Positions 38,801 through 50,720 of a stretch of DNA of 64,000 bases are shown here, piece by piece. Position 1 is the first letter of the stretch, and each line of letters starts with the position of its first letter. The stretch covers positions 393,501 through 457,500 of the forward strand of contig JAXRKN010000021.1 in the NCBI GenBank assembly GCA_038502055.1. Reading direction: 5' to 3'. This DNA comes from Tanytarsus gracilentus. Taxonomy: Eukaryota > Arthropoda > Insecta > Diptera > Chironomidae. The translations under genes were made by a program, and so were the position numbers. Under the pieces are notes generated by a model, which worked only from the letters and a program-made list of their open reading frames with translations, did no database searches and was not told where the DNA came from.

Positions 38801-41800
38801 GGAAGAAGATAAAAATTGAAAATGTTGCAAAGGAAAATAGATTGCAAGCTGGATTAAGAAGTGCGACACCAGCTTCACCTTTGACAAGTCCTCCGAGCAG
38901 TGACGCATTGATTGAAGAGGAAGGAATTCTCCCTTATCAAGTTTCTTATAGATTTAAACTCCTTAATCCTGAAAATGTGAATGAAACGTTCGTGATCGTT
39001 TCTGATTTCGCTGGAACTGGAAAAAGTTGTTTCTTCAAAAATCAACAAAAAGAATTTATTAAAGCAAATCCAACTTTATGGGTTTCTTTAATTAATTTAA
39101 AAGATTTTTCTGATTTATTCAAAAACGAAAATTTTGAAGAAAGAATTCGAGAAATTCTTGAAGAAAAAACTCAACCACGAAGTCGATTTTCAACATTTTT
39201 TTCTGAAAAATTGAATGAATTCAAAATTATTAGAGAAGTCGGCATGCAATCAAAAACATCTTCAACAAATTTAAATGATGATTTTGATGAGTTTACTTAC
39301 TTGCGAAATATTCAAAAATATTTGGGTGACGATGAAATCGAAAGAGTTCAAGAGCCTAAAAACGGTGTTTATCGAGACTTGCTGGCTTCAGATGACGAAG
39401 AAGAAGATGAAATTGAACCTATGAGATCTTCAACTCAAAGAAATAACGACTCGATTCCAAAAAAAGTTACTTTTATTGCAGAAGTTGAAGATGATGATTT
39501 TGACACCATAGACGGAAGTTCCAATATAAAGAAAAATTCAATTTTAGTTCAACAAAAAAGCAGTATCGAATCTCGTGGTATCGAAAAATATCTCAAAAGT
39601 CACGATAACGATTTTTTCCAGCGGTTCATATCAAGATTCATTCTAAAGTTCGAAAATCCAGTTGAAACCGCAATTTTTCATCAGCTTTACACGAATAAAA
39701 AATGCATCGTTATGTTTGATGGATTTGAAAGGTTGAGTTCTGATGCTCAGAAGAATTTTCTTAAATTTTGTCGATGCTTTAAAAGCCGTCAGGTTTGGAT
39801 TTCAGTCCAAAAGCCAAAAAAGGTGAGGAAATTCATATTTTTAGCTTCTACTTTAAATTAAATTTAATTCATTTTAGGGTTCAACGCATCAAGATCTCGA
39901 GCAAGAAGTTGAAAAGAAACTCAACACTTTAGCATACAGCATTGAACCTTTCACCGAAGATGAAACTGTCGAATTTCTAGTTAAAACCTGGAAAAGTGAC
40001 TTAAACGAGTGTGAGGATAATCTTCGAGTGAATGCAAAAGAATTAATCGATAGTTTTCCTCGTCTCATAACTTCTGACTCAACGCAACCACTTGGAATGC
40101 CATTACCGATAAGTATGGCTGCAGAAATTTACAAAAATGATGTAAAACCAGCAAAGTTTAAAATTTGCGATGTTTTTCGAAAATATCTGAACGTAGATTC
40201 ATCGGAACTGACTCAAATTCATCAATTTTTCGCTTTAAAAATTATCGTTAATGATGAATCGAAAGTTTTGGAGATTTTCGAACAGGAAGAAAAAGATTTT
40301 TCAGAAAATCAAATTGAAGAGAGCAAAATTCTTCACTTTGATGATTTAGGTCGTCCATACTTCGATCACGACATTTTTGGTGAATTTTTTGTGGCCATTT
40401 TTATCGCGAGTCGATTGAAGAGACTCGGAATTCAAGAGCCATTCTTTAAGTTCTTTGTTGAGGTCTTAAACAACGACGAACATCGACTTGTGAGATTTTT
40501 CTTGAACGATATCGTTGATGAGATTGAAGGAGATAAAAAAATTAGATTTTGCGGAAATAACTTGAAAATTATTTTTAAGCAAATTCACCTTGAGGATGAT
40601 CTGAGAAGATCTCTGACAAAGAGTGAAGGTAACTTTATTAGATTAGATTAGAAGATGAATTTAAAAATTGATAAATTTTAGATATCAAAAACGAAAACAA
40701 CTTAGGAATCATTCTTTGTTCATCATCCGAAGGACAACTTCATCTCTGTGCATTTCTGCTCAAAGTCCTCAATTATCTCGACTGTAAAGAGAAATTCTTA
40801 AAGCCAAAAGATTGTTTTGGCAGAAACTTTGTGGCGAATGTCCTTCGCTATCCATATCAACATAATCAAGAACTTTTAATTAATATTTTGACATTAATTA
40901 AAGATTTTAATACACGAGATCTTTATGATCTCATAAGTGAGTGCGATTCATCAAAGAACAACATTTTTCACTACATTGCACTGCCGAACATTTCACAGAG
41001 TATTTTTCAAACACTTTGGAATGAATTAAAATCATCATTAGACCCGAAAGATCTCAAAGCATTAATTTTGCAAAGGAATGTTGACCGCAACTATGCGAGT
41101 TTTAGAGCTGCTATCGATGAATCACCAAATGCGCCCAAAATTTTCGAAATTTTAAGTGAAAATCTCGACAAAGAAAGTTTAAAAAAATTCTGCCGAGATG
41201 AAGACAGTTACGGTGACAATTTGCTTCATTTGAGTGCCCTTGCGGGTCCAAAATATTTCAGCAACGTTTATGAATTAGTCACGAAAGCTAATTTTAATAA
41301 AAAGGAACTTCGAGAACTTTTCCTCCAAAAAAATAATTTCAACAACACTCCATTAAGATTAGCATGTATCTGCGTATCTTTAAAAGAAATGCAAGAAATG
41401 TGGAAGTTACTGTGCGAGTGTTTTGATGAGAAAATTGAAGATATTGAAAAAATTATTAAAGATCCTGGAGAATTTCAGCAAAGCACTCTCGAAATGTCCG
41501 TTCAAAATGAAGATTCAAAAGTGTTTAGATTCTTCTTCTTGTTTTTAACAAACATGAAGGAATTTGATGAAAAAAAATGGGAGGAAGAAGTTGTGCTTGA
41601 TGAGAGTGAGTTGAATGATTTTGAGCAAGTTGAGAGTGAAGTAAGCGAATTGAAAAGCTCAGTGCAAATTGAAGGTCAAGATTTAATATTTTTCGACGAA
41701 TCAAATCAGCAAAATGAATTAAAAATCATTCAAAATCCTTCAAACGCCTTAAACAAAAACGAAATTGAAAATTCAGTCACCATCAGGTCAAAAATTCTTT

Positions 41801-44109
41801 CATTCGCAAACGCATTTGAAGAAGAAGACTTCAAAACACTTTCCGGAGCGATTGAACCAAAATTATCTAATGAAGTTGGTTTATTAGTCGATATTTTGAA
41901 AACTTTTGGTGAAAATTTAGCGGATGACATTAAAATTTCATTAAATGGTGAGGAAATTTCGGTAATTCGTCGCAAAGAAAACTCAACGGAAAAAATCAGA
42001 GATTCGTCACGACGTCACGGATTTATAATTGATAAAAGAACAAGTTTGAGGTTTTCACTCAAGGATTTGAAAGCTTTATCAAGTCAAATTAATCTCGAAG
42101 AATTTAAAGCGATGAAAGACAAAATTGATGAAGAAAATTTGGAAAAATGTGAAAATACTTACAAAACTAGATTTATGCAGATGTTTGGCGAGCAACTCCA
42201 GACTTTCACCAATTTGGGAATTATTTTCTCAACAGTCGCTGAATTTACAGCAGCTCAGAGGAATTTTAAGGAAATTTTACTCACAAAAAATGAAGCAAAT
42301 TTTAATCTTCTGATGTACATTGTTAGATTCGGCAAACTTGACATTCTAAAATTCATTTACTTAGAAATGAAGAAAGAATTTACTGAAAATGAACTCAAAG
42401 AAGTTTTTAGGTCGCGAGAAGTTTTAGAGTCACATTTACTCAGTCAATCAGTCATCAGCCTCAACATTGAAGTTTTTGACATGCTTTTAAAAATATTCAA
42501 AAAATATTTGAGCCGAGATGAATTAAAATGCATGATCACACATCCGGATGACGCTCACGATACAGTTTTGCATTATTCGTTCACGAATTTACCGTTAAAA
42601 AGTTTGAAAATGTTTTGGAAGGAAATTTGTGAGATTTTCGCTGAAAAAGATGAATTTGCGCTGGAAAAAAATCCTTTCAGTTCCAAGGAGCTATCGAGAT
42701 TCATTCAGTCTTTGGGTTTTCATCGATGTGACATTCTTAAGATGTCAATTTACAACAAAGATAATGAAGTCTTCGAATGGACTTGGAATTTATTTCCCGA
42801 TAAAATAAAAAGAGAAAAAGTTTATTTGATCAACAGCGAAGATGAAAATTTGATCATGTACGCATTCACTTTTGCATCTTTAACAAATTTAAAATTTCTT
42901 AAAAACGAAATCGAGAAAATTTTCAATCAAGAAGAAAGAAAAAAATTGCTGATGACGAAAGGATTTTTGGGAAGAAATTTGTTGATAAATTGTTCGTGCA
43001 ATAATCAATCAAAAGACAGTTTGCAGTTTTTATGGGCGGTTTTATTGGAAGAACTTGGAGACGAAGATGTTAGAAGACTTATTTATGAAGGTAAAAAACT
43101 TAATAGGCCTATATATAGGGAGAAACTTGTTATTTAATTTTAAATTTTAAAAATGTTTCAAAACCCACTCATGGGTGTTGCCGCGTAACCCACTTGTAAC
43201 AGATCAGTATTGGAAATGTAACATGGGGAAATTTCCAAGGAATTCTCTAAATTTTTTATGCACAAGTTTTTCAACCCTTATAAATTTAAAATAAATTTTA
43301 ATTTAATTTCTTAATTTTTAGTTGACGATCATCATGACAGAATTCTTCACTTAGCATCCAAGTTCAACTCAAAAGACATTCTCGAATTCACGTGGCAAAA
43401 AATATCGAAAGAAATTATCAAAAGAGACGAGAAAGAAGAAGAATATCAGAAATTCAAAGACGATCAATCTAAAATTCACGAAAAAGAGGAAATACTAAAA
43501 AATTATCTCCTCTTACCTGGAAAATATGGTCGAGTTGCGTTGAGAAATGCAATATTTAATGGAAATGAAAATGTTTTTTTGTGGTTTTGGAAAAAACACA
43601 TGAAACTTTTTAAAAAAAATGAAGAGTTTAAAAATTTAGTGTTTGTGACCGACTCCGAAGCTTCCACATTGCTTTCGACTGTTTTTATGCACGCTACCAT
43701 AGCGAAAATTGACGTCGTTGTTAAGGAAATTATTAAGAGGAATTTCGATGAAAAAGTTGAAATTTTTACAGCCAAAACCGCTTGGAAGAGAAATTTGTTG
43801 ATGCACTTAATTAAAAGTAACTCGCTATCAGTAATCGAACATGGTATGGCAGTTATCGAAGAGGTTTTGGGTGATGATAAAGTTGCTGAACTATACACTG
43901 CATCAGATGCTCGAGGTTACAATATTTTGTTATTAACCGCTGAATTTCAAAGCAAACAAGTTTTTGAATTTTGCCTGGAAAAATTTAAAAAACTCGTTCA
44001 TAAGACAAAATTGTCCAAAATTTTACTCTCAAAAAATCAACAAGGTGGAAACATTCTTCAGCTTGCATTTGACAATAAAAATCCAGTCGCTAAAATTGAA
44101 AATTTTTAA
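35894..44109 (+). CDS. Giant NLR-like protein: HExxH segment, NACHT-like NTPase, ankyrin-like array
   Basis: Exons 35894-37397, 37550-39822, 39878-40628, 40682-43090 and 43322-44109 join in phase, 2574 residues. Residues 1-500 are helical, possibly ankyrin-like. A zinc-protease-like helix HFAHELTHILM (HELTH 533-537) is followed by GAEC, a possible third ligand. A Ser/Pro linker precedes an NTPase: Walker A FAGTGKSCF (990-994), an acidic insert, Walker B IVMFDGFERL (D1225), VWISVQ, SIEPFTEDETVEFL, GMPLPISMAAEI (1332 on) and FDHDIFGEFFVAIFI (1421 on), which fit NACHT/STAND order. From about 1510 to the end, degenerate ankyrin-like units recur (GDNLLHLSAL, HDTVLHYSF, HDRILHLASK, GYNILLLTA). STAND proteins are typically ligand-triggered oligomeric switches. 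A sensor or immune role is inference. Confidence 0.88.
43151..43212. repeat. Truncated copy of the GCGTAACCCAC repeat in an intron
   Basis: This 62-bp stretch is nearly identical to the left end of the element at 15648 (TTTCAAAACCCAC, GGGTGTTGCCGCGTAACCCA, CTTGTAACAGATCAGT). It sits in intron 4 of the giant gene, just after the donor site region. The rest of the element is absent. Confidence 0.85.
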
Positions 44110-44365
44110 ATTGCGCTTGACCTTCTAATTTCTAAAACGACTAAAAATTCAATCAAGTTTTTTTGCTGACGTAGACATTGACAAGAAAAATGTCATTTGT
44201 GAATTAAAGAGCAGAGCTGAAAAGCAAAAAGAAATCAAAGAAATTGAAAATTTCTTCAAGGACGAGATTGCAAAAATATTCACAAAAAGTGAAACGGAAG
44301 AAATTTTGGGCATGTTAAGTTGCAACAAAAAGAACCACACATTTTTTAATTTCTTGAACATGTAA
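44110..44365 (+). pseudogene. Coding-like remnant continuing the giant gene past its stop
   Basis: After the TAA at 44107-44109 the same frame reads IALDLLISKTTKNSIKFF up to a run of seven T. There a one-base shift leads into 60 further codons, DVDIDKKNVICELKSRAEKQ to FFNFLNM, and TAA at 44363-44365. AATAAA follows at about 44379. The sequence looks like the original C-terminus, now separated by one stop codon and one frame slip. Sequencing or assembly error is the alternative. Confidence 0.6.
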
Positions 44366-44413
44366 TTGATATTTTTTAATAAAGTCTATAATTACCAAAA
44401 ATAATGAAAAAAG

Positions 44414-45525
44414 TTATAAAGTTTCCCAACTCATTCCCTGCATTCTAAAATTAACTTTAATATCTCTCTCCCTCGCCACCAAACTTTGCTTTCTTTTATT
44501 ACCCGTCGTTGCCATCCGAATTTTTTTATGAACCCTTACAACATGCTCTATCATTCTCTTTTCAGTCGGATAAACTTTTCCACACTTTTCGACACACGCA
44601 AAACTATGCGATTGTTGAATGTGAGCGACAATAATTTCCCTCTTCGTGCTGACTGCATTGCAGTGATCACATTTGAACATTTTATCTGTCGATATTGGTT
44701 TCGGTTGATTTTCCTCGAAATTATCGAGATCGATTGGTGGCTCGGGCGGAAGGAGAATGACTTCATCGTCAGATTCTGGATGTTCATCAGCTGAAAGTGT
44801 GTCGTGCGATTCGGCCGATGATGTTGCGACTATTGGAAATTCATCGTCGGCTGAAATTGTCTCGACTGAGTCGGTCGAGCTTGAAGATGTAGTGCTTGAA
44901 GTTGTTTTTGGTGGCATGACACGGAACAGTGATACGCGATTTCGTGACTAAAAATAGTTTTTAAAAATGATTAGAAATTAGTGAATATTTTTAAAAAGCT
45001 TACCTGTGCTTTTATTGATGCCGCGAGCTTTTGAGTTGCTCTCAATTTATTTAGATCGTCTAAGCCGTATCGCGGTTTTTTCCTTGAATCCACAGGCCAA
45101 CTTTTATGGTTTATTGTGTTAATATTTGAATGGTTTGAAATTCTGGGGGCTGGGCTTTCCATTAATGTTTCAGTGACACACTGATTTCCTGTTTCATCAG
45201 TAACATCAGTGATTTCAAGCGGATTTTCTTGCTTAATTTTTTTCATCACGTTCTCTTGTCTTTGAGCTTTTACTCGTTCTCCTTTTTCGGCAATCGAAAC
45301 GAGGTTGTGCCTTTGTCTCACCTCACGTTGAAATGAATCGAATATCAGCAAATTTATATTACATTTTCCACATAAAACGCCTTGCTGTGGCAATGGAAAT
45401 CGAATAAATTTAAAGAAAATCACTCGAGTCTTTTCCGTAACTGGAATTCGACTTTCTTCTTGACCAAGAAGTTTAAGGCAACACTTGCAAAAGATTTTCT
45501 TATCTTGCTGACGAAGCTGCGACAT
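44414..45525 (-). CDS. ZAD-type zinc-finger protein with two C-terminal fingers
   Basis: Exons 45004-45525 and 44414-44947 give 351 residues. The N-terminus carries a ZAD-like four-Cys arrangement: CKCC at residues 13-16 and CGKC about 40 residues later. ZADs dimerise arthropod zinc-finger factors. A long disordered Ser/Asp-rich middle (SSSSTDSVETISADD, EHPESDDEVILLPPEPP) leads to two fingers, FKCDHCNAVSTKREIIVAH and FACVEKCGKVYPTEKRMIEH, and a basic tail. Only two fingers is few for this class, so DNA binding may be weak or the role structural. It is head to head with TMEM222, with about 500 bp between start codons. Confidence 0.82.
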
Positions 45526-46022
45526 GATTAAATTAAATTTTCAAAAAAATTTGTAATTTAAATTGCAATGTTTACGTTTTAAAGATTTTGAGGGGAAATT
45601 GAAGCAAAAAAACTGTTGAGAGATGCGAAATTTAAACATTTAAATGTTTTAAAAATTTCAAATACGTTGAAAATTAAGTGCGGGAAAATTTTTTTTTGAA
45701 TTTTTATTTATTTAATTTTAAACATTAATCGAACTTCACTGATTGCTAGCACAATATAAATTTTTATGATACACACTAAACATTTTAAAATATCCACACA
45801 ATTTAAAAGCAATTTTTCACGCCACAATGAAAAAATTTTACAATTCATACACAACAAATTTCTTAACGGAAAAATAGTTTTTGAAAAAGTGATTGGTTGT
45901 AATTTATCGAAGAAGTTTTTTTTGTATGAGAATGAGAGGATGTGTGAGAGAGAGTGAGAGACACAAACAGAGAAAAATATTTTAATTTTCATGTAAACAA
46001 AAGCTGGAAAAAATTTAAATTA

Positions 46023-46806
46023 ATGGATTTAGAGATGAACGCGACAAAAATCGACTATGATCTACATCGATATCCATTCTGCCTGGTATGGACTCCTATT
46101 CCACTGCTAACTTGGCTTTTCCCGTTCGTCGGTCATTTAGGTAAATATTCGGAAATGAAAAAAATTGCATACGGTTGTGATTTAATTTAATACATTTTAT
46201 TCAATGTTAGGAATTGCGACTTCTCAAGGAATTATCCGAGATTTTGCGGGTGAGTTAATTAGAGAGATCTAGAGAAATACTGTATTGTATTTAACGTATC
46301 GTTGAACATATTTTAAATAGTTTAATGACATCCAGTAGATTTTATTATTTAACTTCAAAGCCGGCATTTTCTGATGTTTTTCTGTACTCTACTTTTAGGT
46401 CCTTACTTCGTCAGTGAAAATCATATGGGCTTCGGCTGGCCAACTCGCTATCTTCAACTCGACGTCTCAAAAGTGGAAGGTGGATCATCTTCGTGGGACG
46501 ATGCTGTTCAAAAATCATCCACAGAGTATACTCAGCGCATGCATAATTTGTTTTGGGACAACTGCCATTCCCACTGTGGAATGGCATTAAAGTTAATGAG
46601 GTAGTAAACGCGAAAAACGTCGAGGTTCATTTATTTATTTTATTTCTTTTAGATATGGAGGCAGCACGTGGTTTGGAATGCTAAGATTGGCGTGCTGGAT
46701 GTTCTTTTTCGGGAGATATGTCGGTTTTTGGGGTTTCGTTAAGACCTGGCTGCCGTTTCTGATTATTTTAGGAACTGGATTGAGCATTTACTTTTTTGCT
46801 TATTAA
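46023..46806 (+). CDS. TMEM222 (DUF778) membrane protein
   Basis: Exons 46023-46140, 46211-46249, 46399-46600 and 46653-46806 give 170 residues. The start at 46023 (MDLEMNATK) is preferred over the upstream in-frame ATG at 45954, which would add a basic, unconserved extension. Conserved family blocks are RYPFCLVWTPIPLLTWLFP, FAGPYFVSE, HNLFWDNCHSHCGMALKLMR and VKTWLPFLIILGTGL. Three hydrophobic segments are seen. TMEM222 is a small conserved membrane protein of unknown biochemical function, and human variants cause neurodevelopmental disease. A 39-nt exon is present and in phase. Confidence 0.93.
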
Positions 46807-46900
46807 TTTTTCACATTGAAATTTATTTTAAATTATTTTGCTTAAATTAAATACTTAAAATATGAAGTTAAAAAATAGATCAAGATTTTATCCTCAAATT

Positions 46901-48562
46901 TCAGTCACATTTTATATCAACTTCACTTTGAAAATCTTCAAAACCTTCACAGCTCTTGCAAGCTTTCATGTCCACACAATTATTTCCCTGCAAGTCGACA
47001 TCAATCAAATTTAAGAACGCCGTGAAATCAATTCCAATTTTTCTTATGTTGTTATTCTCCATCGAGAAAATTTTCAGCTCATGATTGTTCTTCAAAAATC
47101 TTGGTGGTACGACTTCAACTTGATTGTTCCATGCCCAAAACTCTTTTAATTTTGGCAAGTTCCAAAGAAGCCTTGGAGGCAAAACTTTAATTTTATTCGC
47201 TGAAATCGCGATCTGTTCCAAATTCCGAAGATCCGCGAAAATATCCTCGGACAGCTGTTCAATTTGATTGTTTGCTAAATTTAAGAAAGTCAATTTTGGC
47301 ATGACTGAAAATTTACTTCGTTCTAAGAATTTTAATCCGCACCGACGAATGCCGAGTCTCGAGAGATTTGGAAATGTTTGAACGGCTTTAGACATCTCGG
47401 GAATATAGTTGATTCTCGAATTTTCACGAAAAATTATTGATTTCACATCTGAGAAAGATTTTGATGTGTCTCGAAGAGTTCCGACAATTGATGAGATTTT
47501 GATGTTGGGAAGAGTTTCGACAAATTCATAATTGGAGCATTCGAGGATTCTGAAAATTTTTAACGTTTTAAAAAAATTTTCAAGTCAATAAAATTCATTC
47601 ATACTCACTTCAATGTTTGATGAAAGCTGAAGCTGCATTTCAGAGGTTTCATTATCCAACCATCATCATTATTCGTCTCCTTTGTTTTCATGTCAATCCA
47701 GTCAATAAATTTTGGCACGTTCGTAAAAAGCACAAATTGATTCTCAACACATTCTTCGCTAATTGCAGATGACACAATTCCATTAATCGTCCAACTCGAA
47801 CCATTAGAGTTTGTATAAAAACCCGACCCGGAGTCCCCTTTGCATGGATTCTTTCCTATTTCACCTCCACAAAACATCCGATATGAACTAATTCTGACAA
47901 GACGATGATCAGCAAATAAACAAGTCTCTTGACTCACTGATGGAATTTCAACGTGTTTCGGTCGACTTTCATGTTTTCTATTTGAACTTTCAGAAAGTCC
48001 ATAACCACTGACGACACCGTTAACGTCAAATATTTTAACATCACTTGCAGGCAAACAAACTGGTTGAACAAATTCATTGAAAATTATTTGAGATTTCAAT
48101 AAAATTAGCGCAATGTCAGCGTCATAATTTAGTGTCGAGGATTTCCAATCAGGATGAAGAATAATTTCCGAAATTTCAGCAATAATTGAATTAATTTCAT
48201 TGTCATTATCAAGATCGTATTCGCCGAGTAATGCGAAGACATCCGATGGTGATTTGGAGGTTAATTCGCCTTTGTTTTGAAAACAGTGAGCGGCTGGTTT
48301 TAAAAATGAGGTTAATTTTATCTAAATTTAAATAAAATTTAATCTTACCACTCAACAAATGACGATTGCTGACGATTGACGAGCCACAAAAGAATTTTCC
48401 ATCATTTCGATGTGCTAAAGGTGCCAACCACGGCCATTGTCCGCGACTACTGTACTCACCACCGACCGAAAATGAAGCTGCAACCTGAGATCTCCCGCAT
48501 TCGAGTGTTGATGAAAATTTTAATAAAATTGCGAAGAAAAAATAGAAAATTTTGAACTTCAT
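46901..48562 (-). CDS. Fused S1 serine protease and leucine-rich-repeat protein
   Basis: Exons 48349-48562, 47609-48293 and 46901-47549 join in phase (515 residues). A signal peptide is followed by a chymotrypsin-fold domain: FSVGGEYSSRGQWPW, H in SAAHC, D in YDADIALIL, S in CKGDSGSGF (second Gly of GDSGG is Ser). The segment around the N-terminus resembles the gastrulation-defective/modular protease group. After WIDMKTKE the frame continues into KCSFSFHQTLKILEC, a Cys-bounded LRR cap, and about seven LRRs (LTFLNLANNQIEQL, LEQIAISANKIKVL) closed by a C-terminal Cys cap (CKSCEGF). The LRR part has no own ATG or signal peptide, and the protease has no own stop. Two separately transcribed genes remain possible, but only if splicing here is fortuitous. 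Confidence 0.82.
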
Positions 48563-48877
48563 GATTTGAAGGTTGAAGAATGTCTAATGATGGTTTTGCA
48601 AATTGGTCATTAGATAAATTTTTAACTGTAACTTTTTGAATGTGGTTGTGAGAAATTTTCTTGTAAGAATTTTTATTCTGTCAAAAATCATAATTATCAT
48701 ATTTTTTTTATTCCAATAAGATTTTAAATCAACTTCTGCACTTTTAAAAATATAAAAAAACGTTCAAAGAGCAAAATTCAGGTAGAAAAATTTACTCATC
48801 ATTTTATTAAAACCCAACAGGTTAAAATTTTTTAATTGTCATCCAGATATCAAAGCGAAAACAACGAGAAAATCTCA

Positions 48878-49111
48878 ATGGACATTAAAACTTGCGAATT
48901 TGAGCTCCAGAAGTGGAAAGATTTGGTTGAAATTCAGCTGATCGTCATCATCGTCTTGTGTGCTCTACTAGTTCTAATTATTGGAACCTTTGTCATCCTC
49001 AAATTTCGAAACAATCAACAAAAAGACACAAATCTTTCAAAGTTCTCTTTCACCTATGAACTTCCAGATTTTCAAAGGCGATTCGAGCAAAGAACAAACG
49101 CAAACTATTGA
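48878..49111 (+). CDS. Small single-pass membrane protein
   Basis: Seventy-seven residues from ATG 48878. The frame is open upstream to 48836 without another ATG, so an upstream coding exon is conceivable. A short polar head precedes one strong transmembrane helix (VEIQLIVIIVLCALLVLIIG, about residues 17-40) and a basic cytosolic-type tail (KFRNNQQKD). I do not recognise it. It begins 316 bp from the trypsin-LRR start in the opposite direction. AATAAA directly follows the stop. Confidence 0.6.
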   Translation: MDIKTCEFELQKWKDLVEIQLIVIIVLCALLVLIIGTFVILKFRNNQQKDTNLSKFSFTYELPDFQRRFEQRTNANY

Positions 49112-49139
49112 ATAAAAAAATATTTTTCAAAATTAAATT

Positions 49140-50720
49140 TTATTTTTTTCTATTCAAAATTTCATTTCTCATCCTCCTCAACTCCTTTCTCTCGTGAGTG
49201 AGTTTATGCTTCAACAAATGATCGTGTCGAATAAATCCATAGGTGCAGATATCGCAAATGTGAGGTTTTTGCTTCGAATGAATCATCTTGTGACGCTTCA
49301 AGTCCGCTTTATAGCAAAATGATTTCGGACACTGCTTGCACTTCCACGGCTTATCTTCGTTGTGCTTCATCACATGTTTCACTAAAGTCGGCTCATCTTT
49401 AAACCATTTTCCGCACTTTCCACACTTAAACTGAAGATTACATCGATGTCGCGTCATTCTGTGTTGAGTCAAGTGACATTTTTGATTAAAAGTTTTATCG
49501 CATTGATCACACAAGTACTTTCCGGTGGTTGGATCGACATCTGGATCAGAATCAGATCCGCATGCTCTTCGCGACACCTCGTGAGCTTCTAAGAAATGAT
49601 AATTTTGAGGGTTATCTTCACTCGACTGAATAATTGATGGATTTTCAGACTCATTTAAGTTTGTCGAATCTTTTATGAGAATAACGTGAGTTGGAAAATC
49701 TTCGTCTGAACTAATTTCGAGAGTTTCTTGAAGACTAGTTTGTGTTTGAGTCTCTGGATCATCGTCGAATGGTTTTTCTTCCTTGACTTCAACTCCTGTC
49801 GAAGTTCTCACAACTGTCGTTGATTTTTTAGCGAAGTTCGATAAATTTTTGTAGTCTGTGTTTGTTTTCGTCAGTTTTGAGGAAGAGAAGTCTTTTTGAT
49901 CTGCCGGCTCGAGTTCAGTTATGACATAAACATATTCCGATGAGTTCTGATGCTCTACGAATGTTGGCGGGTCTTCAACTTCTTCTTTGATTGTTTGCAA
50001 ATTTTCATTAACTTTTGGAATAAAATTAAAGAGTTTTTGATCATCAATTTTCTCGTCTTCGATCTCAATTAGCTCTTTTTTTATTTCAATTTCCTCGTAA
50101 GCAATTTCATCATCCAATTTTCTCTTCTTATTTGGAATTTCTTCAGTTTTAAGATGCTCCTCGATCATTGATCGAACTTTGTCGGTTGAATAAATTTCCA
50201 AGAACTTTTTGTGATTTTTAATTAATCTTTCGCGAAATTCACAAGCTTGACTAAGTTCGTCGAGACATTGAAGACAAATTGTGGCTAAGGATTCGTCGTT
50301 GATCTCAAAAATCTGAAAATAAAATAAATTTTAAAAATTAAATTTGAATTTTTAATAAATTTTAAAAATTAAATTTGAATTTTTAATAAATTTTAAAAAT
50401 TAAATTTGAATTTTTAATAAATTTTAAAAATTAAATTTGAATTTTTAATAAATTTTAAAAATTAAATTTGAATTTTTAATAAATTTTAAAAATTAAATTT
50501 GAATTTTTAATAAATTAATTTAAAATCCTCAAACTCATTCCTAAAACTCCTGCGAACATTAATTTACTTTGACCACTTAAATTTCTTAACTCACCACAAC
50601 TTTTGCCAAATCGTAAATATTTTTCGCGATTAATCCATTTTCCTCGAACACAGATGTGAATTTTTCCTCATTTTCAACTTGAAAGCAACCTCGACAAATT
50701 TTTAATTTCGTTGCTGTCAT
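49140..50720 (-). CDS. ZAD-type C2H2 zinc-finger protein, four fingers
   Basis: Exons 50595-50720 and 49140-50312 give 432 residues. The ZAD is split by the intron: ICRGCF with SVFEENGLIAKNIYDLAKVV in exon 1, then TICLQCLDELSQACEF in exon 2. A long acidic linker follows. Four C2H2 fingers occupy about residues 305-415: YLCDQCDKTFNQKCHLTQH, FKCGKCGKWFKDEPTLVKH, WKCKQCPKSFCYKADLKRH and HICDICTYGFIRHDHLLKH. A basic tail ends the protein. Typical arthropod ZAD transcription factor; the target is unknown. The intron holds a tandem repeat. Confidence 0.9.
50326..50516. repeat. 31-bp tandem repeat, about six copies, in an intron
   Basis: The unit reads ATTTTAAAAATTAAATTTGA then ATTTTTAATAA and is repeated essentially without change. 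It occupies most of the only intron of the ZAD zinc-finger gene, just after its acceptor exon boundary. Confidence 0.93.

Noticed and set aside
43091..43139. Continuation of NLR-like exon 4 to a stop at 43137
   Set aside because: This is intron retained past the donor GTAAAA. Splicing to 43322 restores the repeat-protein frame (VDDHHDRILHLASK).
45708..45992. Minus-strand ORF of 94 codons upstream of TMEM222
   Set aside because: Low-complexity, no motif, and it overlaps the promoter region of two well-supported genes.
50326..50516. CRISPR-like array
   Set aside because: Units are directly adjacent without unique spacers in a eukaryotic intron; it is a simple tandem repeat. The same holds for 10441-10762.
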